6,708 nt of DNA, from positions 1 through 6,708 of the forward strand of contig JAZNKA010000025.1 in the NCBI GenBank assembly GCA_045578305.1. The letters run 5' to 3'. The DNA comes from SIG440 sp045578305. Its GTDB lineage: Bacteria; Bacillota; Clostridia; Monoglobales; Monoglobaceae. The first letter of the stretch is position 1. The number at the start of each line of letters is the position of its first letter. Below the pieces are notes generated by a model, which saw nothing but the letters and a program-made list of their open reading frames with translations, was not told the origin of the DNA and ran no database searches. Positions 1 to 5,890 of the stretch are shown here, piece by piece. Position numbers and translations under genes: made by a program.

Positions 1-175
1 AGACAACGATATGCCAACACTTGCAAATATGATTATTGCAGGCAAAGTTTTGGCTGTTACCGATGGATTTTCGGATGAATCGGTAAATGCTGCACTTAAA
101 AAAGTAATTTCGGCAAAGCGTGCCGATATGCTTGAGACAAATCTCAAGGCTATGACAATCGGTGCAGAAAACTAA
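1..175 (+). CDS. 2-oxoacid:acceptor (ferredoxin) oxidoreductase, gamma subunit, C-terminal end only
   Basis: The window begins inside this gene. Reading from base 2, 57 codons remain before the TAA at 173-175. The tail contains TLANMIIAGKVLAVTDGF, then a helix (ESVNAALKKVISAKR) and ends LETNLKAMTIGAEN. The order 'NM-x-x-x-G-x-x-L...ESV-x-x-AL-x-x-V...LNLKA' is what I know from the end of KorC/VorC-type gamma subunits of 2-oxoacid:ferredoxin oxidoreductases, which are about 180 residues long, so roughly two thirds is missing. In these enzymes the gamma subunit works with a TPP-binding beta and an alpha subunit to interconvert 2-oxoacids and acyl-CoA with ferredoxin as electron carrier in the cytoplasm. 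Substrate class cannot be told from this fragment. The branched-chain aminotransferase that starts 18 bases later favours branched-chain 2-oxoacids (VOR type), but 2-oxoglutarate or indolepyruvate remain possible. The alpha and beta genes should lie just upstream of the window. Confidence 0.72.
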   Translation, partial: DNDMPTLANMIIAGKVLAVTDGFSDESVNAALKKVISAKRADMLETNLKAMTIGAEN

Positions 176-193
176 TTTTAAGGAGTGTAAGAA

Positions 194-1258
194 ATGAATA
201 TAGAAATCATTAAAACCAACGCTCCCAAAGAAAAGCCGGACAGTGCTAATTTGGGATTTGGTAAAATCTTTACAGACCATATGTTTATAATGGACTATTC
301 AAGAGAAGAAGGCTGGAAAAATGCTCGCATAGTTCCCTTTGGCAGAATTGAAATTCATCCTGCGTCAACAGTTCTTCACTATGGTTCAGAGATTTTTGAA
401 GGTCTTAAGGCATACCGCCGTGCAGACGGTGAGGTTCAGCTTTTCAGACCGATTGAAAATATCCGCAGAATGAACAATTCTGCAGACAGGCTTTGCCTTC
501 CACAGATTGATGAGAATATGGCAATGGAAATTCTTACAACATTTGTTGAATGTGAAAAGGATTGGACACCGTCAGCAGAGGGAACCTCTCTTTACTTAAG
601 ACCGTTTATGTTTGGAAACGACGAAACTTTGGGCGTTCACGCAGTTCACAATGCTACATTTATGATTATCGCATCTCCTGTTGGAAGCTACTACAAAGAG
701 GGTATCAACCCTGTTAAGATTATGATTGAAGCTGACGATGTTCGCGCAGTTCGCGGCGGTACAGGCTATGCAAAGTGTGGCGGAAACTACGCAGCAAGCA
801 ACCGTGCAGGGGAAAGAGCAGAGCAAAAGGGCTATTCGCAGGTGCTTTGGCTTGATGGCGTTGAAAGAAAGTACATCGAAGAAGTTGGCGCAATGAATGT
901 TATGTTCAAAATAAACGGCGAGATTGTGACACCGGCTCTTACCGGCTCAATTCTTCCGGGTATAACAAGAAAGTCCTGTATAGAAGTATTAAAGAGTGAA
1001 GGCTATACTGTTTCGGAAAGACTTTTGAGCATTGAAGAGCTTGAAAAAGCAATGGAAGACGGCACATTGGAAGAAGCATGGGGCTGCGGAACTGCGGCAG
1101 TTGTATCACCGATTGGCGAACTTGCGTATAAGGATAAAATTTTCACTGTGAATGGCGGAAAAATAGGTGAGGTTACACAACACCTTTATGATACACTTAC
1201 CGGTATTCAGTGGGGCAAAATTGAGGACAAATTTGGTTGGACTCAGGTTGTAAAATAA
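194..1258 (+). CDS. ilvE: Branched-chain amino acid aminotransferase (fold-type IV, PLP-dependent)
   Basis: Encodes 354 residues, normal length for the type of BCAT shared by Gram-positive bacteria and eukaryotes, and longer than the ~310-residue E. coli type. It moves the amino group between Val, Leu or Ile and 2-oxoglutarate, the last step of branched-chain biosynthesis and the first of degradation, in the cytosol. Visible family marks are LHYGSEIFEGLKAYR (61-75), YLRPFMFG (134-141), GGTGYAKCGGNYAASNRA (188-205) whose Lys194 should form the Schiff base with PLP, YIEEVGAMN (227-235) with Glu230 expected at the pyridine nitrogen, the phosphate-binding SILPGITR (252-259), and WGCGTAAVVSPI (296-307). 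The mitochondrial CxxC redox pair is absent; only Cys298 lies near that site. The start is set by an AAGGAG at 180-185 with 8 bases before the ATG. The gene follows the oxidoreductase gamma subunit by 18 bases, which suggests co-transcription and a shared branched-chain 2-oxoacid pathway. Confidence 0.95.
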   Translation: MNIEIIKTNAPKEKPDSANLGFGKIFTDHMFIMDYSREEGWKNARIVPFGRIEIHPASTVLHYGSEIFEGLKAYRRADGEVQLFRPIENIRRMNNSADRLCLPQIDENMAMEILTTFVECEKDWTPSAEGTSLYLRPFMFGNDETLGVHAVHNATFMIIASPVGSYYKEGINPVKIMIEADDVRAVRGGTGYAKCGGNYAASNRAGERAEQKGYSQVLWLDGVERKYIEEVGAMNVMFKINGEIVTPALTGSILPGITRKSCIEVLKSEGYTVSERLLSIEELEKAMEDGTLEEAWGCGTAAVVSPIGELAYKDKIFTVNGGKIGEVTQHLYDTLTGIQWGKIEDKFGWTQVVK

Positions 1259-1283
1259 CAGTTCAAAACAAAGGATATGGTAG

Positions 1284-1303
1284 AGAGGATATCGTGAGGA
1301 AAG
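1284..1303 (+). promoter_or_regulatory. Awkwardly spaced ribosome binding region of the amidohydrolase gene
   Basis: Two Shine-Dalgarno-like runs precede the ATG at 1304. GAGGA at 1296-1300 leaves only about 4 bases from GAGG to the start codon, and AGAGG at 1284-1288 leaves 15. An in-frame TGA at 1295-1297 closes the frame just upstream. The HxH motif is at residues 11-13 and the next in-frame ATG codes residue 144, so 1304 is the only workable ATG. Initiation is therefore probably weaker than for the neighbouring genes. This is read from spacing only. Confidence 0.45.
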
Positions 1304-2107
1304 ATGTTTAATGACTATTTTGTAATTGATGCCCATTGCCATATTTATCCCGAAAAAATTGCCGCAAAGGCGTCGGGTGCTACCGATAAATTTTATGACG
1401 TTGAGGGATATGGAAAAGGTACTGTAAAAGACCTTCAAAAAGTTTGCAAGCGAGACGGCATAGACCATGCAATTGTTCAGTCGGTTGCGACAACCCCAAA
1501 ACAAGTAAAAAGCATCAACGAGTTTATTGCAGACGAAGTGAAGAAAAGCAAGGGCTTTTTGACAGGACTTGGCACACTTCACCCTGACAGCGAGGATATT
1601 GTCGGAGATATAAAACACCTTGCAGCTCTTGGACTTAAAGGTGTTAAGCTTCATCCGGATATCCAGGGATTTAAGATTGATGATGAAAAGCTTTTTGAGG
1701 CTTATGAGATCTGCGAAAATCAAAACCTTGCCATGCTTGTCCATACCGGCGACAAACGCTATGACAATTCGAACCCCGACAGAGTATTAAATGTTTTAAA
1801 CACCTTTAAAAAACTCACATTTATCGGGGCACATTTTGGTGGCTGGTCTGTCTGGAATGAAGCGGTAAAAAAGCTTTCGGGTATTGAGAATTTTTATGTT
1901 GATTGCTCGTCAAGCTTTGGCTTTGCTGACGGAATAGACTTTAAAGAAATTGCTTTAAGGTACGGCGCGGACAAAATTTTGTTCGGGACTGATTATCCTA
2001 TGTGGAGGGCAAAGGACGAACTTGAAAATATGATTTCTCTTGGACTTACCGACGAAGATAATCAAAAGATATTCAGCGGAAACGCAAAAAGATTATTCAA
2101 TTTATAA
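1304..2107 (+). CDS. Amidohydrolase-2 family metal-dependent hydrolase (TIM barrel), substrate unknown
   Basis: A 267-residue protein with the marks of the amidohydrolase-related family (COG2159 type). They are an N-terminal metal motif IDAHCHIYPEK (8-18, His11 and His13), GLGTLHPDSE (88-97), GVKLHPDIQGF (113-123, His117), MLVHTGD (144-150, His147), FIGAHFGGW (173-181, His177), YVDCSSSFGF (198-207) and ILFGTDYPMW (225-234, Asp230, the usual catalytic aspartate). These sit in the order expected around a (beta/alpha)8 barrel, and the length is typical. There is no signal peptide or membrane segment, so it should be cytosolic. Relatives include decarboxylases of the ACMSD type and C-O or C-N hydrolases. 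Nothing here singles out a substrate, and I would not name a reaction. It follows ilvE by 45 bases with no terminator seen between them and precedes a strong hairpin, so it is probably the last gene of the oxidoreductase-ilvE transcript. A role in 2-oxoacid or amino-acid metabolism is only a guess from position. Confidence 0.88.
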   Translation: MFNDYFVIDAHCHIYPEKIAAKASGATDKFYDVEGYGKGTVKDLQKVCKRDGIDHAIVQSVATTPKQVKSINEFIADEVKKSKGFLTGLGTLHPDSEDIVGDIKHLAALGLKGVKLHPDIQGFKIDDEKLFEAYEICENQNLAMLVHTGDKRYDNSNPDRVLNVLNTFKKLTFIGAHFGGWSVWNEAVKKLSGIENFYVDCSSSFGFADGIDFKEIALRYGADKILFGTDYPMWRAKDELENMISLGLTDEDNQKIFSGNAKRLFNL

Positions 2108-2108
2108 G

Positions 2109-2170
2109 ACACAACGAAAATGAATAATTCAGAGATAGATTAAGCTTTCTCTGGTTATTCATTTTGTGTT
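2109..2170 (+). terminator. Long hairpin after the amidohydrolase gene, probable intrinsic terminator or leader structure
   Basis: AAAATGAATAA (2117-2127) pairs perfectly with TTATTCATTTT (2155-2165). Inside it CAGAGA (2130-2135) pairs with TCTCTG (2148-2153), separated from the outer stem by a one-base bulge and a possible T-G pair. The loop is about 12 bases and contains AAGCTT. Outer bases ACACAA (2109-2114) could prolong the stem against TTGTGT with a bulge. The 3' arm ends in TTTT and continues GTGTTT, an imperfect U-tract. It starts one base after the stop at 2105-2107, where a terminator belongs. Because the U-tract is interrupted and the next gene begins only about 28 bases later without a clear promoter between, it could instead be a partial terminator or a processed leader hairpin. 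Confidence 0.6.
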
Positions 2171-2197
2171 TATTAAAGAGTGTATTGAGGAAAAACT

Positions 2198-4810
2198 ATG
2201 AAACGAATTGTAACAGGAATTCTGGCACACGTAGATGCGGGAAAAACCACACTTTCGGAGGCTCTCTTGTATACAGCCGGCGAAATACGCACTCTTGGGC
2301 GAGTTGACAACCAGGATGCTTTTTTGGACACCGACGAGATTGAACGAAAAAGAGGAATAACCGTATTTTCGAAACAGGCAGTAATCAAAACCCAAAATGC
2401 AGAGATTTCGCTTATTGACACACCCGGGCATATGGATTTTGCTGCTGAGGCAGAGAGAACTTTGCAGGTTCTTGATTACGCAATTCTGGTAATCAGTGGA
2501 ACAGACGGAGTGCAAAGTCACACAAAAAATTTGTGGGACCTTTTGGTGCTGCACAAAATTCCAACATTTGTTTTTATCAATAAGCTTGACCTTGAAGGCT
2601 CCGACAAAGATTCGGTGATAAATGACCTCAAAACAGAATTCAATGAGAATTTTGTTGATTTTTGCGGGATTGACCAATCTGACCTGTTTGAAAATCTGGC
2701 TGTTTGTGACGAAAAAATGATGAATGAATATCTGGAAACAGGCAAAATTTCTGCAAATAATATAAGACGAAGCATAAAACTGCGAAGTGTCTTTCCTTGT
2801 TTTTCGGGATCTGCCCTTAAAATGAGTGGAATTGAGCATTTTTTAAATGGTTTTTCAGAATACACCGAGCAAGTTTCTGCTTTTCCGGTTTTTGGAGCAA
2901 AGGTTTTTAAAATTTCTCAGGACGACAAGGGCAAACGCCTGACTTTTATGAAAATTACCGGGGGCAGCCTTTCGGTAAAGGAAAGCATAAACACCGGCGA
3001 ATTGTGTGAAAAAGTAAACGAAATCCGTGTATATTCGGGCGCCAAATATAAAAATATCGATGTTGCAGAAGTCGGGACTGTGTGTGCTGTCACCGGTCTT
3101 GGCAAAACCTATTCGGGACAGGGTCTTGGATTTGAAAGCAATTCCGAAAAGCTGACGGCAGAACCGATTTTTAATTACAAAGTTATTTTGCCGGAAAACA
3201 CCGACAGTATGGTTGCTTTTTCACTTTTAAAACAATTGGAAGAGGAAGAGACTCAGCTCTCTGTTTCATGGAACGAGAAGTCAAAGGAAATCAATCTCAG
3301 ACTTATGGGAGAAATACAGCTTGAAGTTTTGAAACAAATTATATACAAGCGATTTAATATTTCGGTAGAATTTGAAGAAGGCAGAATTCTTTACAAAGAA
3401 ACGATAAAAAATACTGTCGAGGGCGTGGGCCATTACGAGCCCCTGAGGCATTATGCCGAAGTTCACTTACTGCTCGAGCCGCTCCCTGAGGGGTCAGGTG
3501 TGCAATTTGAAACCGATTGTCCCGAAGACGAGCTTGACAAAAACTGGCAACGCCTTGTTATGACACATTTGATGGAAAAAGAGCATTTGGGGGTCCTTAC
3601 CGGCTCACCAATTACAGACATAAAAATAACACTCAAATCAGGACACGCACACTTAAAACACACAGAGGGCGGAGATTTCAGACAAGCCACTTATCGTGCA
3701 GTAAGGCAAGGCCTGAGACAAGCCGAAAGTGTTTTGCTTGAGCCTTATTATGAATTTCTTATGCAAGTGCCGACCGAGAATATTGGCAGGGCAATGACTG
3801 ACCTCAGCAGTTTTGGTGCAGAATTTTCCGCACCCGAGACACGAGGTGATTTTTCAAAAATTTCGGGAGTTGTACCCGCCGCTGCAATCCAGAATTATCA
3901 ACGTGATTTGATTGAATACACACACGGAAAAGGAAAGTTAAGTTGTAAGTTTGGCAAATACGGACCATGCATTAATCAGGAGAGCATAGTAGAAAAAATA
4001 TCTTATGATTGCGATGCAGATATTGAAAATACGGCAGATTCGGTATTTTGTTCTCATGGTGCAGGTTTTACGGTAAAATGGAACGAAGTTCCTGAGTATA
4101 TGCACCTTGAAAGCGTGCTTAAGCAAAAGTCCGCTCCGGATGTCGTCAAAGCATCAAAGATATCTGCAAGATGCGATATATCCGACGAAGAACTTCTAAA
4201 GATTTTCGAGCACACTTACGGAAAAATTGAACAAAAAAATCCAAACAAAACCATGCGAACACCAAAAGAAGTGGTTGCAAACAAGCCTTACAAAAACCCT
4301 GTGCAAAGAGCAGAAAAAGAATATCTTCTTATTGATGGATATAATATAATTTTTTCATGGGATGAGCTGAAAGAAATTGCTAAAGAAAATATGGAAGCTG
4401 CGCGAACAAGCCTTGTAGAGAGAATTTCTTCGTATAAAGCTTTTAAAAATTTTGAGGTAATAGTTGTCTTTGACGCATATCGTGTCAAAGGTAACCGCGG
4501 TGAAGTTGATGATGTCGGAGGAATATCGGTTGTATATACAAAAGAAGCACAAACCGCAGACTCTTATATCGAAAAAACAGCAAAAGAACTAAGCAAACAT
4601 TACAAGGTTACCGTTGCAACATCGGACCTTTTGGAGCAGATGATAATTTTTGGAAGCGGAGCTTTCAGACTTTCGGCAAAAGCTTTGCTGGAAGACGTTT
4701 TGAATGTTGAAAAAATGGTAAGAAATATAATCGAAACAAACAATCTGAGTCCAGCGAATGCTGAGTTTTTGTCGCTAATCCGCGAAAAGCTTGATGAATT
4801 GACAAACTGA
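2198..4810 (+). CDS. TetM/EF-G-like ribosomal GTPase fused to a C-terminal Rae1/YacP-type NYN endoribonuclease domain
   Basis: An 870-residue two-part protein. Residues 1-635 are a translational GTPase: P-loop AHVDAGKTT (10-18), switch I region ERKRGITV (49-56), DTPGH (74-78, catalytic-type His78), NKLD (128-131) and SGSAL (203-207). A beta-barrel domain II (about 230-315), domain III (about 325-395), domain IV with GHAHLKHTEGGDF (482-494) at its tip, and domain V (about 515-590) follow. Tet(M) itself is about 639 residues. Next come a conserved-looking SVFCSHGAGFTVKW (615-628) and a basic, proline-containing linker (about 640-707). Residues 708-840 match B. subtilis Rae1/YacP as I remember it: LLIDGYNII, VIVVFDAYRVKG, YTKEAQTAD and VATSDLLEQ. 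The acidic residues are Asp713, Asp759, Asp788 and Asp810. The GTPase half should bind the ribosomal factor site and the NYN half should cut RNA there. Coupling of the two is inference. The ATG has a GAGG at 2187-2190, 7 bases upstream. Automated labels may read 'tetracycline resistance protein', but the Tet(M) tip loop is missing. Confidence 0.9.
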   Translation: MKRIVTGILAHVDAGKTTLSEALLYTAGEIRTLGRVDNQDAFLDTDEIERKRGITVFSKQAVIKTQNAEISLIDTPGHMDFAAEAERTLQVLDYAILVISGTDGVQSHTKNLWDLLVLHKIPTFVFINKLDLEGSDKDSVINDLKTEFNENFVDFCGIDQSDLFENLAVCDEKMMNEYLETGKISANNIRRSIKLRSVFPCFSGSALKMSGIEHFLNGFSEYTEQVSAFPVFGAKVFKISQDDKGKRLTFMKITGGSLSVKESINTGELCEKVNEIRVYSGAKYKNIDVAEVGTVCAVTGLGKTYSGQGLGFESNSEKLTAEPIFNYKVILPENTDSMVAFSLLKQLEEEETQLSVSWNEKSKEINLRLMGEIQLEVLKQIIYKRFNISVEFEEGRILYKETIKNTVEGVGHYEPLRHYAEVHLLLEPLPEGSGVQFETDCPEDELDKNWQRLVMTHLMEKEHLGVLTGSPITDIKITLKSGHAHLKHTEGGDFRQATYRAVRQGLRQAESVLLEPYYEFLMQVPTENIGRAMTDLSSFGAEFSAPETRGDFSKISGVVPAAAIQNYQRDLIEYTHGKGKLSCKFGKYGPCINQESIVEKISYDCDADIENTADSVFCSHGAGFTVKWNEVPEYMHLESVLKQKSAPDVVKASKISARCDISDEELLKIFEHTYGKIEQKNPNKTMRTPKEVVANKPYKNPVQRAEKEYLLIDGYNIIFSWDELKEIAKENMEAARTSLVERISSYKAFKNFEVIVVFDAYRVKGNRGEVDDVGGISVVYTKEAQTADSYIEKTAKELSKHYKVTVATSDLLEQMIIFGSGAFRLSAKALLEDVLNVEKMVRNIIETNNLSPANAEFLSLIREKLDELTN

Positions 4811-4827
4811 TGGTTGTTTGATAAAAT
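4799..4827 (+). promoter_or_regulatory. Near-consensus sigma-A promoter for the CobW-like gene pair, overlapping the end of the fusion gene
   Basis: TTGACA at 4799-4804 is a perfect -35 box. After exactly 17 bases, TAAAAT at 4822-4827 matches five of six -10 positions. The -35 lies inside the last codons (Leu-Thr) of the GTPase-nuclease gene, and the spacer contains its TGA stop. Transcription should begin near 4834, giving a leader of about 30 bases before the ATG at 4866. A short palindrome ATAAaaTTAT (4821-4830) overlaps the -10 and could hold a repressor, but it is AT-rich and does not match the Zur or Fur boxes I know. Function is predicted from spacing and sequence only. Confidence 0.62.
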
Positions 4828-4848
4828 TATTAACAGAAATTTACAAAA

Positions 4849-4855
4849 GAAAGGG
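4849..4855 (+). promoter_or_regulatory. Ribosome binding site that fixes the CobW-like start at 4866
   Basis: GAAAGGG at 4849-4855 aligns its AAGG with the anti-SD so that a full AAGGAGG would end 8 bases before the ATG at 4866. It would overlap the in-frame ATG at 4857, and it lies downstream of the TTG at 4818. The TTG at 4818 would also sit inside the predicted promoter. The protein therefore most likely begins MTKIDIFSGFLGAGKT, with the P-loop at residues 9-16, where CobW-family proteins usually carry it. Confidence 0.7.
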
Positions 4856-4865
4856 AATGTTTGCT

Positions 4866-5879
4866 ATGACAAAGATAGATATATTTTCAGGTTTTTTGGG
4901 TGCAGGAAAGACAACTCTTATCAAAAAACTTATCAAAGAAGCGTTGGCTGATGAAAAAGTAGTTTTGATTGAAAACGAATTTGGAGAAATCGGGATTGAC
5001 AGCGCCTTTTTGCAAGACGCAGGAATAGAAATTACCGAAATGAATTCGGGTTGTATTTGCTGCAGCCTTGTCGGGGATTTTGCCGAGGCTTTAAAAAAAG
5101 TTCTTACTGAGCTTTCGCCTGACAGAATTCTTATCGAGCCATCAGGTGTCGGCAAGCTGAGCGATGTTATAAAGGCTGCAAAAACTGCAGAAAACGACGA
5201 AGTTAAGCTAAACAGTTTCACAACCGTTGTTGATGCAAAAAAATGTAAAATGTATATGAAAAACTTTGGCGAATTTTATAATGATCAGATAGAAAATTCG
5301 GCTTGTATTGTCTTGAGCCATACCAAAGAAACTGACAGCAAAAAAATAGAGCAAGCAGTTGAAGTTATAAAAGAAAAAAACAGTTCTGCTACAATTGTTA
5401 CAACCGATTGGGACGAGCTTGACGGAAAAATAATACTGGAAACAATGGAAGGCGCACGCTCGCTTGAAAAAGATATAAAAAATCTGGAACAGGAAGACAA
5501 ACATTGTAATTGTGGACACCATCACGAACACCATCACGACGAACACTGTGAATGTGGGCACCACCACGAACATCATCACAATCATCATGCTGATGAGGTG
5601 TTTGAAAGCTGGGGAGCAGAAACAACAGCTAAGTATAGCAAAGATGATATCGAAAATATCCTCTCTCAGCTTAAAAATAGCGAAAAATATGGTATAATTT
5701 TGCGTGCCAAGGGAATTGTAGCAGAGGAATCGGGAAATTGGATTCATTTTGACTACATTCCCGAAAAGACTGATGTCAGATTTGGCGGAGCGGATATAAC
5801 CGGAAGAATTTGCGTAATCGGTTCAAAAATCAACAAATCCGAGATTGAACAGTTATTTACGAGAGATAATCACCAATAA
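4866..5879 (+). CDS. CobW/COG0523-family GTPase with duplicated His/Cys-rich metal-binding stretch (putative metallochaperone)
   Basis: With the start chosen here the protein has 337 residues, normal for the family; a longer reading from a TTG at 4818 would add 16 unlikely residues. Marks, numbered from that start, are P-loop GFLGAGKT (9-16), VVLIENEFGEIGID (32-45), metal motif CICC (63-66), Walker B-like ILIEPSG (88-94), TTVVDAKK (119-126), and a CobW C-terminal domain from about 246 to 331. COG0523 proteins use GTP hydrolysis to insert or deliver metals such as Zn, Co or Ni to client proteins in the cytosol. A linker insert at 213-241 has 16 His and 4 Cys and could bind or store metal. The usual nucleotide-specificity motif NKxD is not seen; the aligned stretch reads VLSHTKE (149-155). 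The gene has its own predicted promoter and is followed 11 bases later by a second CobW-like gene, so the pair is likely one operon. Zinc is the favoured metal, from the His/Cys ligands; this is not proven. Confidence 0.88.
   Translation: MTKIDIFSGFLGAGKTTLIKKLIKEALADEKVVLIENEFGEIGIDSAFLQDAGIEITEMNSGCICCSLVGDFAEALKKVLTELSPDRILIEPSGVGKLSDVIKAAKTAENDEVKLNSFTTVVDAKKCKMYMKNFGEFYNDQIENSACIVLSHTKETDSKKIEQAVEVIKEKNSSATIVTTDWDELDGKIILETMEGARSLEKDIKNLEQEDKHCNCGHHHEHHHDEHCECGHHHEHHHNHHADEVFESWGAETTAKYSKDDIENILSQLKNSEKYGIILRAKGIVAEESGNWIHFDYIPEKTDVRFGGADITGRICVIGSKINKSEIEQLFTRDNHQ
5502..5585 (+). repeat. Two tandem 42-base units encoding a His/Cys metal-binding repeat
   Basis: Units 5502-5543 and 5544-5585 encode HCNCGHHHEHHHDE and HCECGHHHEHHHNH, identical at 11 of 14 residues. 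At DNA level 32 of 42 positions agree by my count, and several of the differences are silent (CAT/CAC, GGA/GGG). This looks like an old in-frame duplication kept for the protein's His and Cys content. Each unit joins a CxC pair with two HHH triplets. A further His follows at residue 241. It lies in the hinge between the GTPase and C-terminal domains of the CobW-like protein. Confidence 0.85.
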
Positions 5880-5890
5880 AGAGGTTTTAT

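Noticed and set aside
1106..1744. Minus-strand open frame of about 212 codons spanning the end of ilvE and half of the amidohydrolase gene
   Set aside because: It is antisense to two well-supported genes, its product is Cys/Phe/Asn-rich without any domain I recognise, and its frame follows from the codon bias of the + strand.
2103..2108. TATAAG as a -10 box for a promoter driving the fusion gene
   Set aside because: No -35-like hexamer is found 16-18 bases upstream (the bases there read like AAACGC), and there is no extended -10 TG.
2159..2839. Minus-strand open frame of about 226 codons antisense to the GTPase G domain
   Set aside because: It overlaps the most conserved part of the translational GTPase, and the translated sequence has no motif and a composition typical of an antisense shadow.
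3420..3500. CCCTGAGGG-type short inverted repeats in the GTPase gene
   Set aside because: They are only four base pairs long per arm, lie in conserved coding sequence, and are what chance would give.
4805..4850. Zur or Fur operator near the CobW-like promoter
   Set aside because: I looked for TAATnATTA-type symmetry. Only a short AT-rich palindrome is present and longer arms do not match, so a named regulator cannot be supported.
4818..4865. TTG start at 4818 or ATG at 4857 for the CobW-like protein
   Set aside because: The TTG lies inside the predicted promoter and upstream of the expected transcript start. The ATG at 4857 overlaps the Shine-Dalgarno region. The ATG at 4866 has proper spacing and gives the usual family N-terminus.
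5512..5697. Second + strand frame with Thr/Asn/Ile repeats
   Set aside because: It is the shifted reading of the CAC/CAT-rich repeat within the CobW-like gene, low complexity, with no ribosome binding site worth noting.
5208..5747. Minus-strand open frame rich in Val/Met/Phe that looks like membrane segments
   Set aside because: The hydrophobic run is simply the reverse strand of the His codons (GTG/ATG) in the CobW-like gene; it has no independent support.
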